Positions 52,230-61,675 of a stretch of DNA of 64,000 nt are shown here, one piece after another. A program made the translations under genes and the position numbers. The first letter of the stretch is position 1. Each line of letters starts with the position of its first letter. The notes beneath the pieces are model-generated. The model saw only the letters and a list, made by a program, of their open reading frames with translations, was not told where the DNA came from and made no database searches. Origin of the DNA: JBCCGL01 sp039029275 (GTDB lineage Bacteria > Pseudomonadota > Gammaproteobacteria > JBCCGL01); assembly GCA_039029275.1 (NCBI GenBank), contig JBCCGL010000004.1, forward strand, positions 248,001 through 312,000, read 5' to 3'.

Positions 52230-53783
52230 ATGAGTGTGGCGAAAACTGCCCGACGCGGGCGCGCAGCACGAAAAGCCCAGCGTGCCGAACCCGTCGAATC
52301 CGATGCAAGACCGGTTTGGCCCGGCGTTAGAGGCGGCCGTTATCAGCCCTTGAATCCCGCCGATATCGAACGCGTCAACGAAACCGTGATGCACCTGCTC
52401 GAAACAGTCGGGCTTGCGCAGGCGATACCCTCTATGGTGAAGCTGGTCTGCGAGCGCGGCGGGCGCATGACCGACGACGACCGGCTGCTGTTTCCACGCG
52501 CGCTGGTCGAAGACGTGATCGCCAACTGCGTGAAGGATTTCGTTCTGCACGGACAGGCGCCGGGGCTGGAAATGGAGGTGTCGGGCACGCGCGTGCACGT
52601 GGGCACCGGCGGTGCGTCGCCCAATATCATCGACCTCGAATCCGGCCTCTACCGCGAGGCGATGTTGCGGGATCTCTACGACGCCGCACGGCTGGTCGAT
52701 ACGCTCGACAACATTCACTTTTTCAACCGTTCGCTGGTGGCGCGCGACTGCCCCGACCCCTGGACGTTTGACCTCAACACGGCTTATGTATCGATGGCGG
52801 GCACGCGCAAGCACATCGGCGTGAGCTTTTCCGAGGCGTCGCACGTGGGGCCGATTGCAGAGATGTTCGACTGGGTCGCCGGAGGCCCGGGCAAATTCCG
52901 CGAAAAACCCTTCTGTACTCTGCTCTGTTGCCACGTGGTGCCACCAATGCGCTTTGCCGAAGAATCCTGCGAGGCGCTCGAGGCCGGGGTGCGACTCGGA
53001 TTCCCGGTACAACTGATCTCCGCCGGGCAGGCCGGCGCGACCAGTCCGGCAACGCTGGCCGGATCGGTTGTGCAGGCGGTCGCCGAGTCGATCGCTGGAA
53101 TCGTATTTTGTTATCTGATCGATCCGCAGGCCAAAGTCATTTTCGCGCCCAAAGCGCTGGTCTCGGATTTGCGCACCGGGGCAATGTGCGGTGGCAGCGG
53201 TGAGCAGGGCGTGCTGATGGCGGCGACGGCGCAGATGGGCCGTTACTACGGTTTCGTGACCAGCTCGATGGCCGGCATGACGGATGCCAAAACTCCCGAC
53301 ACCCAGCACGGCTACGAAAAGTGCCACGGCCTCACACTCGCCGCCCACGCCGGCGCCAACATCATCACGCAGGGGTGCGGCCTGCAGGCAAGTCTGCTCG
53401 GCGCCGCGTTTGAGAGCTACGTGATCGACAACGATATGATCGGCTCGATGCTGCGCGGGGTGCGCGGCATTGAAGTCAACGACGAAACCCTTGCCACCGA
53501 CGTGATCGAAACCGTGGTCAACGGCGAGGGGCATTATCTCGGCCACGATCAAACCCTGGCGCGCATGGAAAAGGACTACTACTACCCCGACAACGCCGAC
53601 CGCCAGTCACCGTCCGACTGGAAAGACGCAGGCTCGCTCGACGCGCGCGATCGCGCCCGCAACAAGGCACGCGAGGTTTTGCAAACGCATTTCCCGAATC
53701 ACATCGATGCGGCAACCGACGACAAAATCCGCCAGCGCTTTGATATTCGCTTACCGCGCGAAGCGATGCAGCCAGCCGCGTAG
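52230..53783 (+). CDS. Trimethylamine methyltransferase (MttB) family protein, non-pyrrolysine
   Basis: A 517-residue MttB/COG5598 protein. Signature segments such as GTGGASPNIID, GVSFSEASHVGP, SAGQAGATSPATLAGSVVQ and CGGSGEQGVLMAATAQMG are present. The frame is continuous with no UAG, so no pyrrolysine is used, as in MtgB-like betaine methyltransferases. No corrinoid protein or corrinoid reductase gene is in the window, which is unusual for a methyl transfer role. ATG 52230 precedes a basic N-terminus; a TTG at 52146 would extend it. First gene of a five-gene operon. Confidence 0.88.
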   Translation: MSVAKTARRGRAARKAQRAEPVESDARPVWPGVRGGRYQPLNPADIERVNETVMHLLETVGLAQAIPSMVKLVCERGGRMTDDDRLLFPRALVEDVIANCVKDFVLHGQAPGLEMEVSGTRVHVGTGGASPNIIDLESGLYREAMLRDLYDAARLVDTLDNIHFFNRSLVARDCPDPWTFDLNTAYVSMAGTRKHIGVSFSEASHVGPIAEMFDWVAGGPGKFREKPFCTLLCCHVVPPMRFAEESCEALEAGVRLGFPVQLISAGQAGATSPATLAGSVVQAVAESIAGIVFCYLIDPQAKVIFAPKALVSDLRTGAMCGGSGEQGVLMAATAQMGRYYGFVTSSMAGMTDAKTPDTQHGYEKCHGLTLAAHAGANIITQGCGLQASLLGAAFESYVIDNDMIGSMLRGVRGIEVNDETLATDVIETVVNGEGHYLGHDQTLARMEKDYYYPDNADRQSPSDWKDAGSLDARDRARNKAREVLQTHFPNHIDAATDDKIRQRFDIRLPREAMQPAA

Positions 53784-53797
53784 GCGACGAGTTTTTC

Positions 53798-55741
53798 GTG
53801 CAATTCCCGCATTTGTTTTCACCGATCACGCTTGGCGCCACGACGGTAAAAAATCGCATTGTTTCGACCGGACATCACACCTACCTTGCCGACGGCGTGC
53901 CGGGTGACGCGCTGATCGCCTATCACCGCGCGCGCGCCGAAGGCGGCGCGGGTCTGATTGTCTCAGAGATCGTCGCGGTGCACGAAACCGCGGGCTTTGC
54001 ATCGCAGCTGTTGAACGCATCGTCGCCCGACACCATCGGAGCCTTCGCGCAACTGGCGCAGGCCTGCCACGAATACGACTGCAAGCTTTTTGCGCAGTTG
54101 TTCCATCCGGGGCGCGAGATTTTGTCGACCAAATCCGGCTTTGCGCCGATTGCGTACGCGCCGTCGGCTGTCCCGAACGAGCGCTTTCACATTATGCCCA
54201 AGCCGATGAGCGTGGCGCTGATCGAAGACATTATCGACGGGTTTGGGCGCAACGCCGCACACTTGCTGGCTGCAGGTTTTGACGGCGTGGAGATCGTTGG
54301 CAGCCACGGCTATCTGCCGGCGCAGTTTTTGAACCCGAACGTGAATCAGCGCGACGATGCCTACGGCGGTGACTTTGGCCGTCGACTGACGTTTGTCAGA
54401 CAGTGCATCGAAACCATTCGGCAACGCGCGGACGGACTCTGCGTCGGCCTGCGCTTATCCGCCGATGATCTCGAACCCAACGGGCTCAATAACGACAGCA
54501 TCGTGCGCATTTGCGCTGAGCTGGACGACGAGGTCGACTACTTCAGCGTAGTGGCCGGTTCCTCTGCGACGCTCGGTGCCTCGGTTCATATCACTGCACC
54601 GATGGGAGTTGAAGCGGCCTACGTCGCGCCAATGTCGGCGACGATCTGCGCGCGCGTAAACAGCCCTGTTCTGGTCACCGGGCGAATCAACCAGCCGCAG
54701 GAGGCGGAGCAGATCATCGCCACCGGTCAAGCCGATTTGTGCGGTATGACGCGCGCCCTGATTTGCGATCCGCAGATGCCGCAAAAAGCACGGGCTGAAC
54801 AAAGCGACGACATTCGCGCGTGCATCGCCTGCAATCAATCGTGCATTGGCCGCGCGCACAAAGGATTGGGCATATCCTGTATTCAAAATCCGCAGTCCGG
54901 GCGTGAAACCCAGTTTCCGTCCTTGATCCCGACAACGCGAAAAAAACGTGTCCTGATTGCAGGCGGCGGGCCAGCCGGGATGAAAGCGGCTGTGATTGCT
55001 GCCCAGCGCGGCCACCGCGTAACCCTGTGCGAAAAAAATACCCAGCTCGGCGGTCAGGCGCTGCTGGCGCAACGCTTGCCGGGGCGCGAGGAGTTTGGCG
55101 GGATTGTGACCAATCTGCTGCGCGAGATGGACCACGCGGGCGTAGCGGTGGAGCGCAACTGCCCGGTGACGCTGAATACCCTGCGAGAAAAAAATCCCGA
55201 CACGGTGGTTGTCGCCACCGGCGCGCAACACTACGCGCCCGACCTCGAAGCGCTGGATACGTCGCGCACCTGCAGTATCGATGACGTGCTGTGGGGCAAC
55301 GCGAAGGTCGGAGCATCGGTTGTCATCGCCGACTGGAAAGCCGACTGGATCGGGCTTGGTCTGGCGGAAAAGCTCGCCAGCGAGGGGCGCCACGTGCGCC
55401 TGTACGTCAACGCGGCTCTGGCGGGCGAAGCGCTTCAGTTATACACGCGCAACCATTATGTCGGGCGGCTGCGTAAACGCGGCGTCGAGGTGATTACCCA
55501 CGCCCGACTGTTCGGCTCCGACGAGAATACGGTGTACTTTCAGGATACCTTGAGCGATGAGCCGATTCTTGCTGAAGACGTCGATACGCTGGTGTTGGCG
55601 ATGGGACGCCAGCCGGTCTGCGAGCTGGAAAATGCGCTGGCTGGCGAGGGCATCGACTACGCCGCTATCGGCGACTGTGTCATCGCGCGCAGTGCCGAAG
55701 AAGCGGTGTACGAGGCATTTGAAACTGCAATCGGAATTTAG
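53798..55741 (+). CDS. OYE/TMADH-like FMN-FAD-[4Fe-4S] oxidoreductase
   Basis: A 647-residue flavoprotein with the layout of trimethylamine dehydrogenase and 2,4-dienoyl-CoA reductase. The N-terminal FMN TIM barrel (about 1-340) has IVSTGHHTYLADG and SHGYLPAQFLNP. A [4Fe-4S] cysteine set follows, CIACNQSC plus a later SCIQNP, and then the C-terminal NAD/FAD domain begins VLIAGGGPAGMKAA. It starts at GTG 53798, 14 bp after MttB. It could demethylate or dehydrogenate an amine, or reduce an unsaturated acid. Confidence 0.9.
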   Translation: MQFPHLFSPITLGATTVKNRIVSTGHHTYLADGVPGDALIAYHRARAEGGAGLIVSEIVAVHETAGFASQLLNASSPDTIGAFAQLAQACHEYDCKLFAQLFHPGREILSTKSGFAPIAYAPSAVPNERFHIMPKPMSVALIEDIIDGFGRNAAHLLAAGFDGVEIVGSHGYLPAQFLNPNVNQRDDAYGGDFGRRLTFVRQCIETIRQRADGLCVGLRLSADDLEPNGLNNDSIVRICAELDDEVDYFSVVAGSSATLGASVHITAPMGVEAAYVAPMSATICARVNSPVLVTGRINQPQEAEQIIATGQADLCGMTRALICDPQMPQKARAEQSDDIRACIACNQSCIGRAHKGLGISCIQNPQSGRETQFPSLIPTTRKKRVLIAGGGPAGMKAAVIAAQRGHRVTLCEKNTQLGGQALLAQRLPGREEFGGIVTNLLREMDHAGVAVERNCPVTLNTLREKNPDTVVVATGAQHYAPDLEALDTSRTCSIDDVLWGNAKVGASVVIADWKADWIGLGLAEKLASEGRHVRLYVNAALAGEALQLYTRNHYVGRLRKRGVEVITHARLFGSDENTVYFQDTLSDEPILAEDVDTLVLAMGRQPVCELENALAGEGIDYAAIGDCVIARSAEEAVYEAFETAIGI

Positions 55742-55744
55742 TGT

Positions 55745-57421
55745 ATGAGTAAAGTAAACGGCGGCAAAGCGGTCGCCAGCGTGTTGAAAGCAAACGGCGT
55801 TGACTGCGTTTTCGGCCTGCTCGGCGGTTCGATGCTGGAGCTTTACGACGCCCTGTACGCCGACGACGGCATCGACTACATCGGCGCTCGCGACGAGCGC
55901 GCGGCGGCGCACATGGCCGATGCTTACGCGCGCATTAAAGGCAGAATCGGCGTCGTGCTCGGGGCGCAGGCGGGGCCGGGTGTCGCTAACCTCGTGACCG
56001 GCGTGGCCGAGGCACAGCTCGCCTATTCACCGCTTGTTGTCATCGCCGGCATGATCACGCGGGAACATCAGGGGCGCGATACGTTTCAGGAGTTCGATCA
56101 GGTCGCCCTGTTCGCCCCGATCTGTAAAAAGTCGATTGTGGTGCCGCTCGCGGCGCGCTTGCCCGAAATGCTCACCGACGCGATAAGGCTGGCCAACAGC
56201 GGTCGCAAAGGACCCGTGGTTTTGCACGTGGCGCGCGATTTGTTCGCCGAGGAATTTGACATGCCTGATGTGGCTGCGCCCTCGGCGGTCGAAGGTGCAG
56301 CGCCAGGCGATCAGCAGATTGCACGAATCTACGAACTGCTCGCAGGTGCGAGTCAGCCGATCATTTTTGCCGGCGGCGGGTTCAAATGGTCGCACGGCAG
56401 CGCCGATTTGCAGCGGCTGGCGGAAAAGCTGCAAGTGCCGGTCGTCGCGTCGACCGGCCACGCCGACATCATGCCACACGATCATCCGCTATACGCCGGA
56501 CAATCCGGACCTCGCGGTAACAGCGTCGCGGCGAGATTAACGCGCGAGGCAGATGTGATCCTCGCACTCGGCAACCGGCTCGCGTTCAACTCCACCTTTC
56601 ACAGTCACGACTATGTCAATGCGGACGCCAGGATCGTGCAGGTTGATGTCGAAGCGCGCGCTATTGGGCGCTACTTTCCGGTTGCAATTGGCATCCAGGC
56701 CGATGCACGCGCCACGGCAGTCGCGCTGGTGTCGGCGAGCAAAAAGCATTCACCCGACACCCGGCAATGGTGGGCCTGGCGCGAGCAATTTGACCGCGAC
56801 AAAGCAACGCTCCTTGACCAGCGACACAGCGAAGCGCGTGATGAAAGCGTGCCTCTGTTGCCGGTGCGGGTGCTCGGGGAAATCCGCGAGGCGATGCCGC
56901 GCGATGCGATCACCACGCTCGATACCGGCAATACCTGCCTGCAGGCGGCCGATCGGCTGGCGCACTATCAAGCGCCGGGACTGGTCGCGCCGCTGGATTT
57001 TGGCCTCGTTGGTTTTGGCTACGCAGCGGCATTGGGCGCGCAGGCGGCCGCACCAGAGCGGCCGGTTATCTGCGTCATGGGGGACGGCGGATTTGGCTTT
57101 ACGATGACCGAAATCACCACCGCCGTGCAGTACAAACTGTGGGTCATCGCGATCGTAATCGACAACGGCGCGTGGGGCGCTGAAAAAGCCTACCAGACGC
57201 AGTTTTTCGGGGCGCGTCTGCTCGGCGCCGATATCGACAGCCCGGACTACAGCAAGGTCGCCGAACTCTGCGGTGCCCGAGGCTACGCAGTGGATCAGCC
57301 CGGCGGCACCACGGCAGCCCTGCAGGACGCATTGGCGCAAAAAGAACCTGCTGTTATCCATGTCAAAGTTGACCCAAACGCCATCGATGCATTGCGCAAA
57401 GATTTGTTTAAAAAGAAATAG
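55745..57421 (+). CDS. Thiamine pyrophosphate enzyme (acetolactate synthase/Xsc-like)
   Basis: A 558-residue TPP enzyme. The catalytic Glu is in ARDERAAAHMADAYAR, a central FAD-like/nucleotide domain is at about 190-330, and the TPP motif GDGGFGFT ... IDNGAWGAEK is near residues 440-475. The WGAEKAYQTQFF region is reminiscent of sulfoacetaldehyde acetyltransferase (Xsc), while other parts look like acetolactate synthase or benzoylformate decarboxylase. It probably cleaves a C-C bond next to a carbonyl. The start is 3 bp after the flavoprotein stop. Confidence 0.88.
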   Translation: MSKVNGGKAVASVLKANGVDCVFGLLGGSMLELYDALYADDGIDYIGARDERAAAHMADAYARIKGRIGVVLGAQAGPGVANLVTGVAEAQLAYSPLVVIAGMITREHQGRDTFQEFDQVALFAPICKKSIVVPLAARLPEMLTDAIRLANSGRKGPVVLHVARDLFAEEFDMPDVAAPSAVEGAAPGDQQIARIYELLAGASQPIIFAGGGFKWSHGSADLQRLAEKLQVPVVASTGHADIMPHDHPLYAGQSGPRGNSVAARLTREADVILALGNRLAFNSTFHSHDYVNADARIVQVDVEARAIGRYFPVAIGIQADARATAVALVSASKKHSPDTRQWWAWREQFDRDKATLLDQRHSEARDESVPLLPVRVLGEIREAMPRDAITTLDTGNTCLQAADRLAHYQAPGLVAPLDFGLVGFGYAAALGAQAAAPERPVICVMGDGGFGFTMTEITTAVQYKLWVIAIVIDNGAWGAEKAYQTQFFGARLLGADIDSPDYSKVAELCGARGYAVDQPGGTTAALQDALAQKEPAVIHVKVDPNAIDALRKDLFKKK

Positions 57422-57452
57422 ACTTAGAAAAGATTTTGAAATAGAAACCGGC

Positions 57453-58892
57453 GTGCCAACAATCAAATCATTCTACTGCGCGGGGAGCTGGATTCAGGGC
57501 TCCGGCCTGCCCATAACATCGTTTAGCCCGATCGATGGCCGTGAACTCACACAGCTTGGCAGCGCAAGCGAGTCGGATCTGTCGCGTGCAGTTGCGGCCG
57601 CTCAACAAGCGCTTGACGATCCGGCGTGGCGCGAATTGAAGCGACACATGCGCGCGCGCCTGTTACACAAAATGGGCGCAATGATCGACGCCGAGGCCGA
57701 CTCCCTCGCGCTGATTCAAATGCACGACAACGGCAAAACGCTGCGCGAATGCCGTGCTCAGATGGCTAGCGCGGCCAACACGTTTCGATACTATGCCAGC
57801 GCCTGCGAAACCTTTGAGGAGCATGTGACCCCGTCGCGCGGCGACTATTGGTCAATGGCGCTGTACGAGCCGGTCGGCGTGGTCGCGGCCATTACGCCAT
57901 GGAATTCACCGGCCACGCTCGAAGCACAAAAACTCGCCCCCATTCTGGCCGCCGGCAACGCGGTAATTCTCAAGCCCTCGGAACTCACTCCGTTGATCGC
58001 GCTGGAGTACGCGCGGCTCGCCGAGCGGGTCGGGTTTCCACGTGGCATCGTGTCGGTGCTGACCGGCACGGCAGAGCTGGGGCGTGCAATCGTTGCGCAT
58101 CCGGATATCGACATGATCAGTTTTACCGGCGGCAGTGAAGCGGGCAAGTCTATCGCCAGCGAGGCCGGAAAGCGGCTCAAACCGGTGGTGCTTGAGCTCG
58201 GCGGCAAGTCGCCGCACATCGTGTTCAACGATGCTGACTTTGAGCGCGCTGTGATTTCCGTCGCCGACGGTATCTTCTCCGGAGCAGGGCAATCCTGCGT
58301 GGCCGGTTCGCGGATATTCCTGCAGCGCCCGCTCTACGAGCGTTTTGTCAAAGCGTTGGTCGAGCACGCGGGTAAGCTGGTGCTGGGTGATCCGTCCTGC
58401 GAGAACACCGACATCGGGCCTCTGGTGAGTTTCGCGCATCGCGACGCTGTGCACGCGCACGTGACTCGAGCGATTAGCGACGGCGCCGAGGTATTGCTTG
58501 GGGGTGGCTTTCCCGAGGATCCCGCTTTGGCTAAAGGTGCTTACTACCCGCCTACGCTGCTGGCCGGGTTGGAAAATAGCAGCGAACTTTGTCAGCAGGA
58601 AATTTTCGGCCCGGTTGCTGCGCTGTTGCCGTTCGATGATGAATCCGATTTATTGGCGCAGGCAAATCATAGCGACTTCGGGCTAGCGTCAGGTATTTGG
58701 ACGCAGAATCAAAAACGCGCGTGGCGCATTGCGCGCGCTTTGAACGCGGGCACGGTGTGGATAAACACCTACAAGCAACTGGCCATCAGCACACCCTTTG
58801 GCGGGCGCGGGTACAGCGGTATTGGCGCCGAAAAAGGCCTGCAGGGGATGCGTGCCTACATGCAACCCAAAGGCATATTTTGGGCGGAGTAA
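57453..58892 (+). CDS. NAD(P)-dependent aldehyde dehydrogenase
   Basis: A 479-residue ALDH. Catalytic Cys is in GAGQSCVAGSRIFL and the general base Glu in LELGGKSPHIVF; ITPWNSPATLEAQKLAPILAAGNAVILKPSE is the cofactor region (given here only to name it: PWN to KPSE). GTG 57453 fits the family N-terminus; the longer open frame (to 57273) lies inside the TPP gene and is not used. It probably oxidises the aldehyde released by the TPP enzyme or the flavoprotein. Confidence 0.9.
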   Translation: MPTIKSFYCAGSWIQGSGLPITSFSPIDGRELTQLGSASESDLSRAVAAAQQALDDPAWRELKRHMRARLLHKMGAMIDAEADSLALIQMHDNGKTLRECRAQMASAANTFRYYASACETFEEHVTPSRGDYWSMALYEPVGVVAAITPWNSPATLEAQKLAPILAAGNAVILKPSELTPLIALEYARLAERVGFPRGIVSVLTGTAELGRAIVAHPDIDMISFTGGSEAGKSIASEAGKRLKPVVLELGGKSPHIVFNDADFERAVISVADGIFSGAGQSCVAGSRIFLQRPLYERFVKALVEHAGKLVLGDPSCENTDIGPLVSFAHRDAVHAHVTRAISDGAEVLLGGGFPEDPALAKGAYYPPTLLAGLENSSELCQQEIFGPVAALLPFDDESDLLAQANHSDFGLASGIWTQNQKRAWRIARALNAGTVWINTYKQLAISTPFGGRGYSGIGAEKGLQGMRAYMQPKGIFWAE

Positions 58893-58907
58893 TCGAGAGA
58901 CATTCGT

Positions 58908-60401
58908 ATGCAATCAGATTTTGATGTCATTGTAATTGGCGCGGGCAACGCGGCATTTTGCGCGGCGCACGCTGCGCGCGAGTCGGGTGCCAGCGTGTTG
59001 ATGCTGGAGCGCGCGCCGGAGGCCGAAAACGGCGGCAACAGCCGATTTACCGCCGGCGCGATCCGTTTTGCTTACGAAGGGCTCGACGACATTCGCGCAC
59101 TCTGCCCGGACCTCCCCGAAGACCAAATCGCCACCAGTGATTTCGGCACTTACACCACCGATCAGTTCTACGACGATATGTTCCGCGTCACCCGTTTCCG
59201 CAGCGATCCCGCGCTGTGCGAGCGTCTGGTTATGGCATCGCGCGACACCATGCACTGGCTGCGCGAAAAAGGCGTGCGCTTTATGCCAATTTACGGTCGT
59301 CAGGCGTTTAATGTCGACGGCATCTTTAAATTCTGGGGCGGACTGACGCTCGAAGCCTGGGGCGGTGGTCCCGGTCTGGTCGATGCGCATACGCGCATCG
59401 CCACCGACAGCGGCGTCAAAATACAGTACGACTGCCGCGTACTGGACCTGTTGTTTGACGGGCACAAGGTTAACGGCGTGCGGCTGAAACACGCCGGCAC
59501 AATCAGCTCCGTCACGGCGAAATCGGTCGTGATCGCCAGCGGCGGCTTCCAGGCAAATACCGAATGGCGCACTCGCTATCTTGGGCCAGGTTGGGAAATG
59601 GCGCGCGTGCGCGGCTCGCGTTTTAACACCGGCGATGGCATCCGCATGGCGCTCGATGTCGGCGCCTCAAGCTACGGCAACTGGTCGGGCTGTCACGCAG
59701 TCGGTTGGGACTACAACGCGCCGGAGTTCGGCGATCTCAGCGTTGGCGACAACTTTCAAAAACACTCGTATCCGTGGGGCATCATGGTCAACGCGCACGG
59801 GCGGCGTTTTGTCGACGAAGGCGCGGACTTCCGCAACTACACCTACGCGAAATACGGCCGCGTAATTCTCAACCAGCCCGATCAGTTTGCGTGGCAGATC
59901 TTCGATCAAAAAGTGACGCATCTATTGCGCGACGAGTACCGCATCAAGCAGACAACAAAAGTCACTGCGAACAGTATTGAAGAGCTGGCGAACAAAATGG
60001 AGGACGTCGATCCAAAAGGCTTCGTAAAAGAAATAGAACGCTACAACCAGGCCGTGCAAACTGATGTTGCGTTCGATCCCAACGTGAAAGACGGGCGCGG
60101 TACCACGGCGCTGGAGATTCCGAAATCCAATTGGGCCAACACCATTGATGAACCGCCCTTTGAGGCTTATCAGGTCGGTTGCGGAATCACCTTTACCTTT
60201 GGTGGGCTGCGGATCGACGCCAACAGCGGCCAGGTGCTGGACATTGATCTTGCGCCGATACCCGGTTTGTACGCGGCCGGCGAGCTGGTCGGTGGAATTT
60301 TTTACTTTAACTACCCCGGAGGTACCGGCTTGATGTCCGGGTCGGTTTTTGGGCGTCTGGCCGGTGACAGCGCTGTATCAAAACTTCGCACCGATGACTA
60401 A
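58908..60401 (+). CDS. TcuA-like FAD dehydrogenase (fumarate reductase/succinate dehydrogenase flavoprotein family)
   Basis: A 497-residue flavoprotein. The FAD motif is VIGAGNAAFCAAHAA (8-22), then GGNSRFTAGAIRFAY, and the C-terminal GLYAAGELVGGIFYFNYPGGTGLMSG matches tricarballylate dehydrogenase TcuA and 3-ketosteroid/fumarate reductase relatives. It may introduce or remove a double bond in a small acid. Last gene of the MttB operon, starting 15 bp after the ALDH stop; its 3' end overlaps azlD on the other strand by 24 bp. Confidence 0.88.
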   Translation: MQSDFDVIVIGAGNAAFCAAHAARESGASVLMLERAPEAENGGNSRFTAGAIRFAYEGLDDIRALCPDLPEDQIATSDFGTYTTDQFYDDMFRVTRFRSDPALCERLVMASRDTMHWLREKGVRFMPIYGRQAFNVDGIFKFWGGLTLEAWGGGPGLVDAHTRIATDSGVKIQYDCRVLDLLFDGHKVNGVRLKHAGTISSVTAKSVVIASGGFQANTEWRTRYLGPGWEMARVRGSRFNTGDGIRMALDVGASSYGNWSGCHAVGWDYNAPEFGDLSVGDNFQKHSYPWGIMVNAHGRRFVDEGADFRNYTYAKYGRVILNQPDQFAWQIFDQKVTHLLRDEYRIKQTTKVTANSIEELANKMEDVDPKGFVKEIERYNQAVQTDVAFDPNVKDGRGTTALEIPKSNWANTIDEPPFEAYQVGCGITFTFGGLRIDANSGQVLDIDLAPIPGLYAAGELVGGIFYFNYPGGTGLMSGSVFGRLAGDSAVSKLRTDD

Positions 60402-60680
60402 CACTGCCAATCCGACCAGGGTCGCGAGCGCCACGTTGTTGGTCTTCCACATCAAGCCGACGACAACCAGTAGCGCAGCGATTTCCGCGAAACTCCCTTC
60501 GCGCATCGCCGGTAAAATAATCGCCATCATGGCGCAACCCGGCAGCGTTTCGAGGATCGGGCGCAGGGCGCCGATTTTGCGTGCCTGCAGACCAAGCAGG
60601 TAGCCGCCGGCTCGCGTCGCGTACACAATCGCGCCAAGCAACCCGATAGCGATAAGAATTTCGCGTGTCTCAATCATCAC
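60378..60680 (-). CDS. azlD: AzlD-family branched-chain amino acid exporter small subunit
   Basis: A 100-residue protein with three or four hydrophobic segments and the AzlD pattern (TRAGGYLLGLQARK, LPGCAMMAIILPAMREG). With AzlC it forms an inner-membrane exporter (azaleucine/branched-chain amino acid, LIV-E family). It overlaps azlC by 11 bp, so the two are coupled, and is convergent with the flavoprotein gene. Confidence 0.88.
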   Translation of the reverse strand: MMIETREILIAIGLLGAIVYATRAGGYLLGLQARKIGALRPILETLPGCAMMAIILPAMREGSFAEIAALLVVVGLMWKTNNVALATLVGLAVLVIGAKF

Positions 60681-61404
60681 TGTTTCGGTTCACCCACAGC
60701 GCAGCAACTACACCCGCACTTACCGCGCACGGCAGAATAACCCAGGGGGCAAACGCGAGCTCGTGAAGAACGAGTGCCGCAAGCCCGGAGACAACCCACG
60801 GCAAGGGTTCGGCGTCAGAACCTTTCGCAAACAGCACCATCATCGTCGCCATCACAAGCGGCCCGGCAAAGCTCATGGAGGCGACGTACTGATCGGGTAT
60901 GTATTGCGCCATTGAGAATCCAAGCAGGCTCGACGTGAGCCAGCTCGTCATCAGCGCGCAGCCGTAGCCGGTCACAAAACCGAGCCGGTCGTAGTCGCCC
61001 TTGAGCCCGAAGGATGTCACTACGCCGGGATCGTTGAGAATGAACAGGCAGATTGCCCGCCGCGAGACGCTGTGACCGTCGAAGTGGTTCGCCATCGACA
61101 TGCCGAGCAAGATGTTGCGCGTGCTGATCAGAAACACGGATAGCGCGATGGTTGCCAATGGCAACGGTGCGATCCAAAACTCCAGCGCGGCGAACTGCGC
61201 CGAAGCGCTGAATACTGCCGCGCTCATAATCACCACCTGCCAATGGGCAAAATCAGCCGACGCGGCGGCCACGCCGAACAGCACGCCAAACAGGAAGGTC
61301 GATATCACATAACCCAGCGAGGATCGCACGCCGAGTCGAAAGCTTTCGCCGAAGGTCATTACATCACGCAGAGACAAAAAGGCAGGCGCCAGAACGGCAC
61401 GCAT
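60670..61404 (-). CDS. azlC: AzlC-family exporter large subunit
   Basis: A 244-residue membrane protein of the AzlC family (SFRLGVRSSLGYVISTFLFGVLFG, SASAQFAALEFW, LISTRNILLGMSM), about seven helices, partner of AzlD. The start at ATG 61404 has no clear ribosome binding site; ATG 61359 (MTFGESF) is a plausible alternative. A 9-bp inverted repeat (61418-61441) lies just upstream. Substrates of the pair here are unknown. Confidence 0.88.
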   Translation of the reverse strand: MRAVLAPAFLSLRDVMTFGESFRLGVRSSLGYVISTFLFGVLFGVAAASADFAHWQVVIMSAAVFSASAQFAALEFWIAPLPLATIALSVFLISTRNILLGMSMANHFDGHSVSRRAICLFILNDPGVVTSFGLKGDYDRLGFVTGYGCALMTSWLTSSLLGFSMAQYIPDQYVASMSFAGPLVMATMMVLFAKGSDAEPLPWVVSGLAALVLHELAFAPWVILPCAVSAGVVAALWVNRNSDD

Positions 61405-61417
61405 GGTAACACTGCCG

Positions 61418-61441
61418 TAACATTCTTACCGCAGAATGTTA
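61418..61441. promoter_or_regulatory. 9-bp inverted repeat upstream of azlCD
   Basis: TAACATTCT (61418-61426) and AGAATGTTA (61433-61441) are perfect inverted arms with a 6-nt spacer, 14 bp from the azlC start on the minus strand. Candidate operator or leader hairpin. Confidence 0.5.
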
Positions 61442-61624
61442 GTTAACGCCCTGGTCTCAGCAGCATGCGTTGAAAAAAATAAAAACGTCCCCATGTTTCA
61501 CACTAGCGTCGCTTTCTGCGGCCTCGGAAGCAAGCCCTATGACGGGAGACTGGAAGTCGTTTGTTGTGCGGTGGTTTGAGGCAGGCATCGAAACCGCAAA
61601 ATAATTTTTTCTCTTGCACACCCG

Positions 61625-61656
61625 TTGAGGCCGGGAGCAACCACTGCTGGCCTCAA
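61625..61656 (+). promoter_or_regulatory. Stem-loop in the leader of the TMEM65-like gene
   Basis: TTGAGGCC (61625-61632) and GGCCTCAA (61649-61656) form a perfect 8-bp stem; inside, AGCA and TGCT can pair as well. It ends 19 bp before ATG 61676. No T-run follows, so it is more likely an mRNA or protein-binding structure than a terminator. Confidence 0.45.
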
Positions 61657-61675
61657 CCTGATCGGACTCCGCAAT

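Noticed and set aside
52071..53552. A 493-codon open frame antisense to the MttB gene
   Set aside because: It is a shadow of GC-rich codon bias; the sense frame has a clear family and operon position. The same applies to the long antisense frames at 54455-55393 and 4876-5757.
52230..53783. Pyrrolysine-containing trimethylamine methyltransferase
   Set aside because: The frame has no in-frame UAG and no pyl genes are seen; the protein belongs to the non-pyrrolysine branch.
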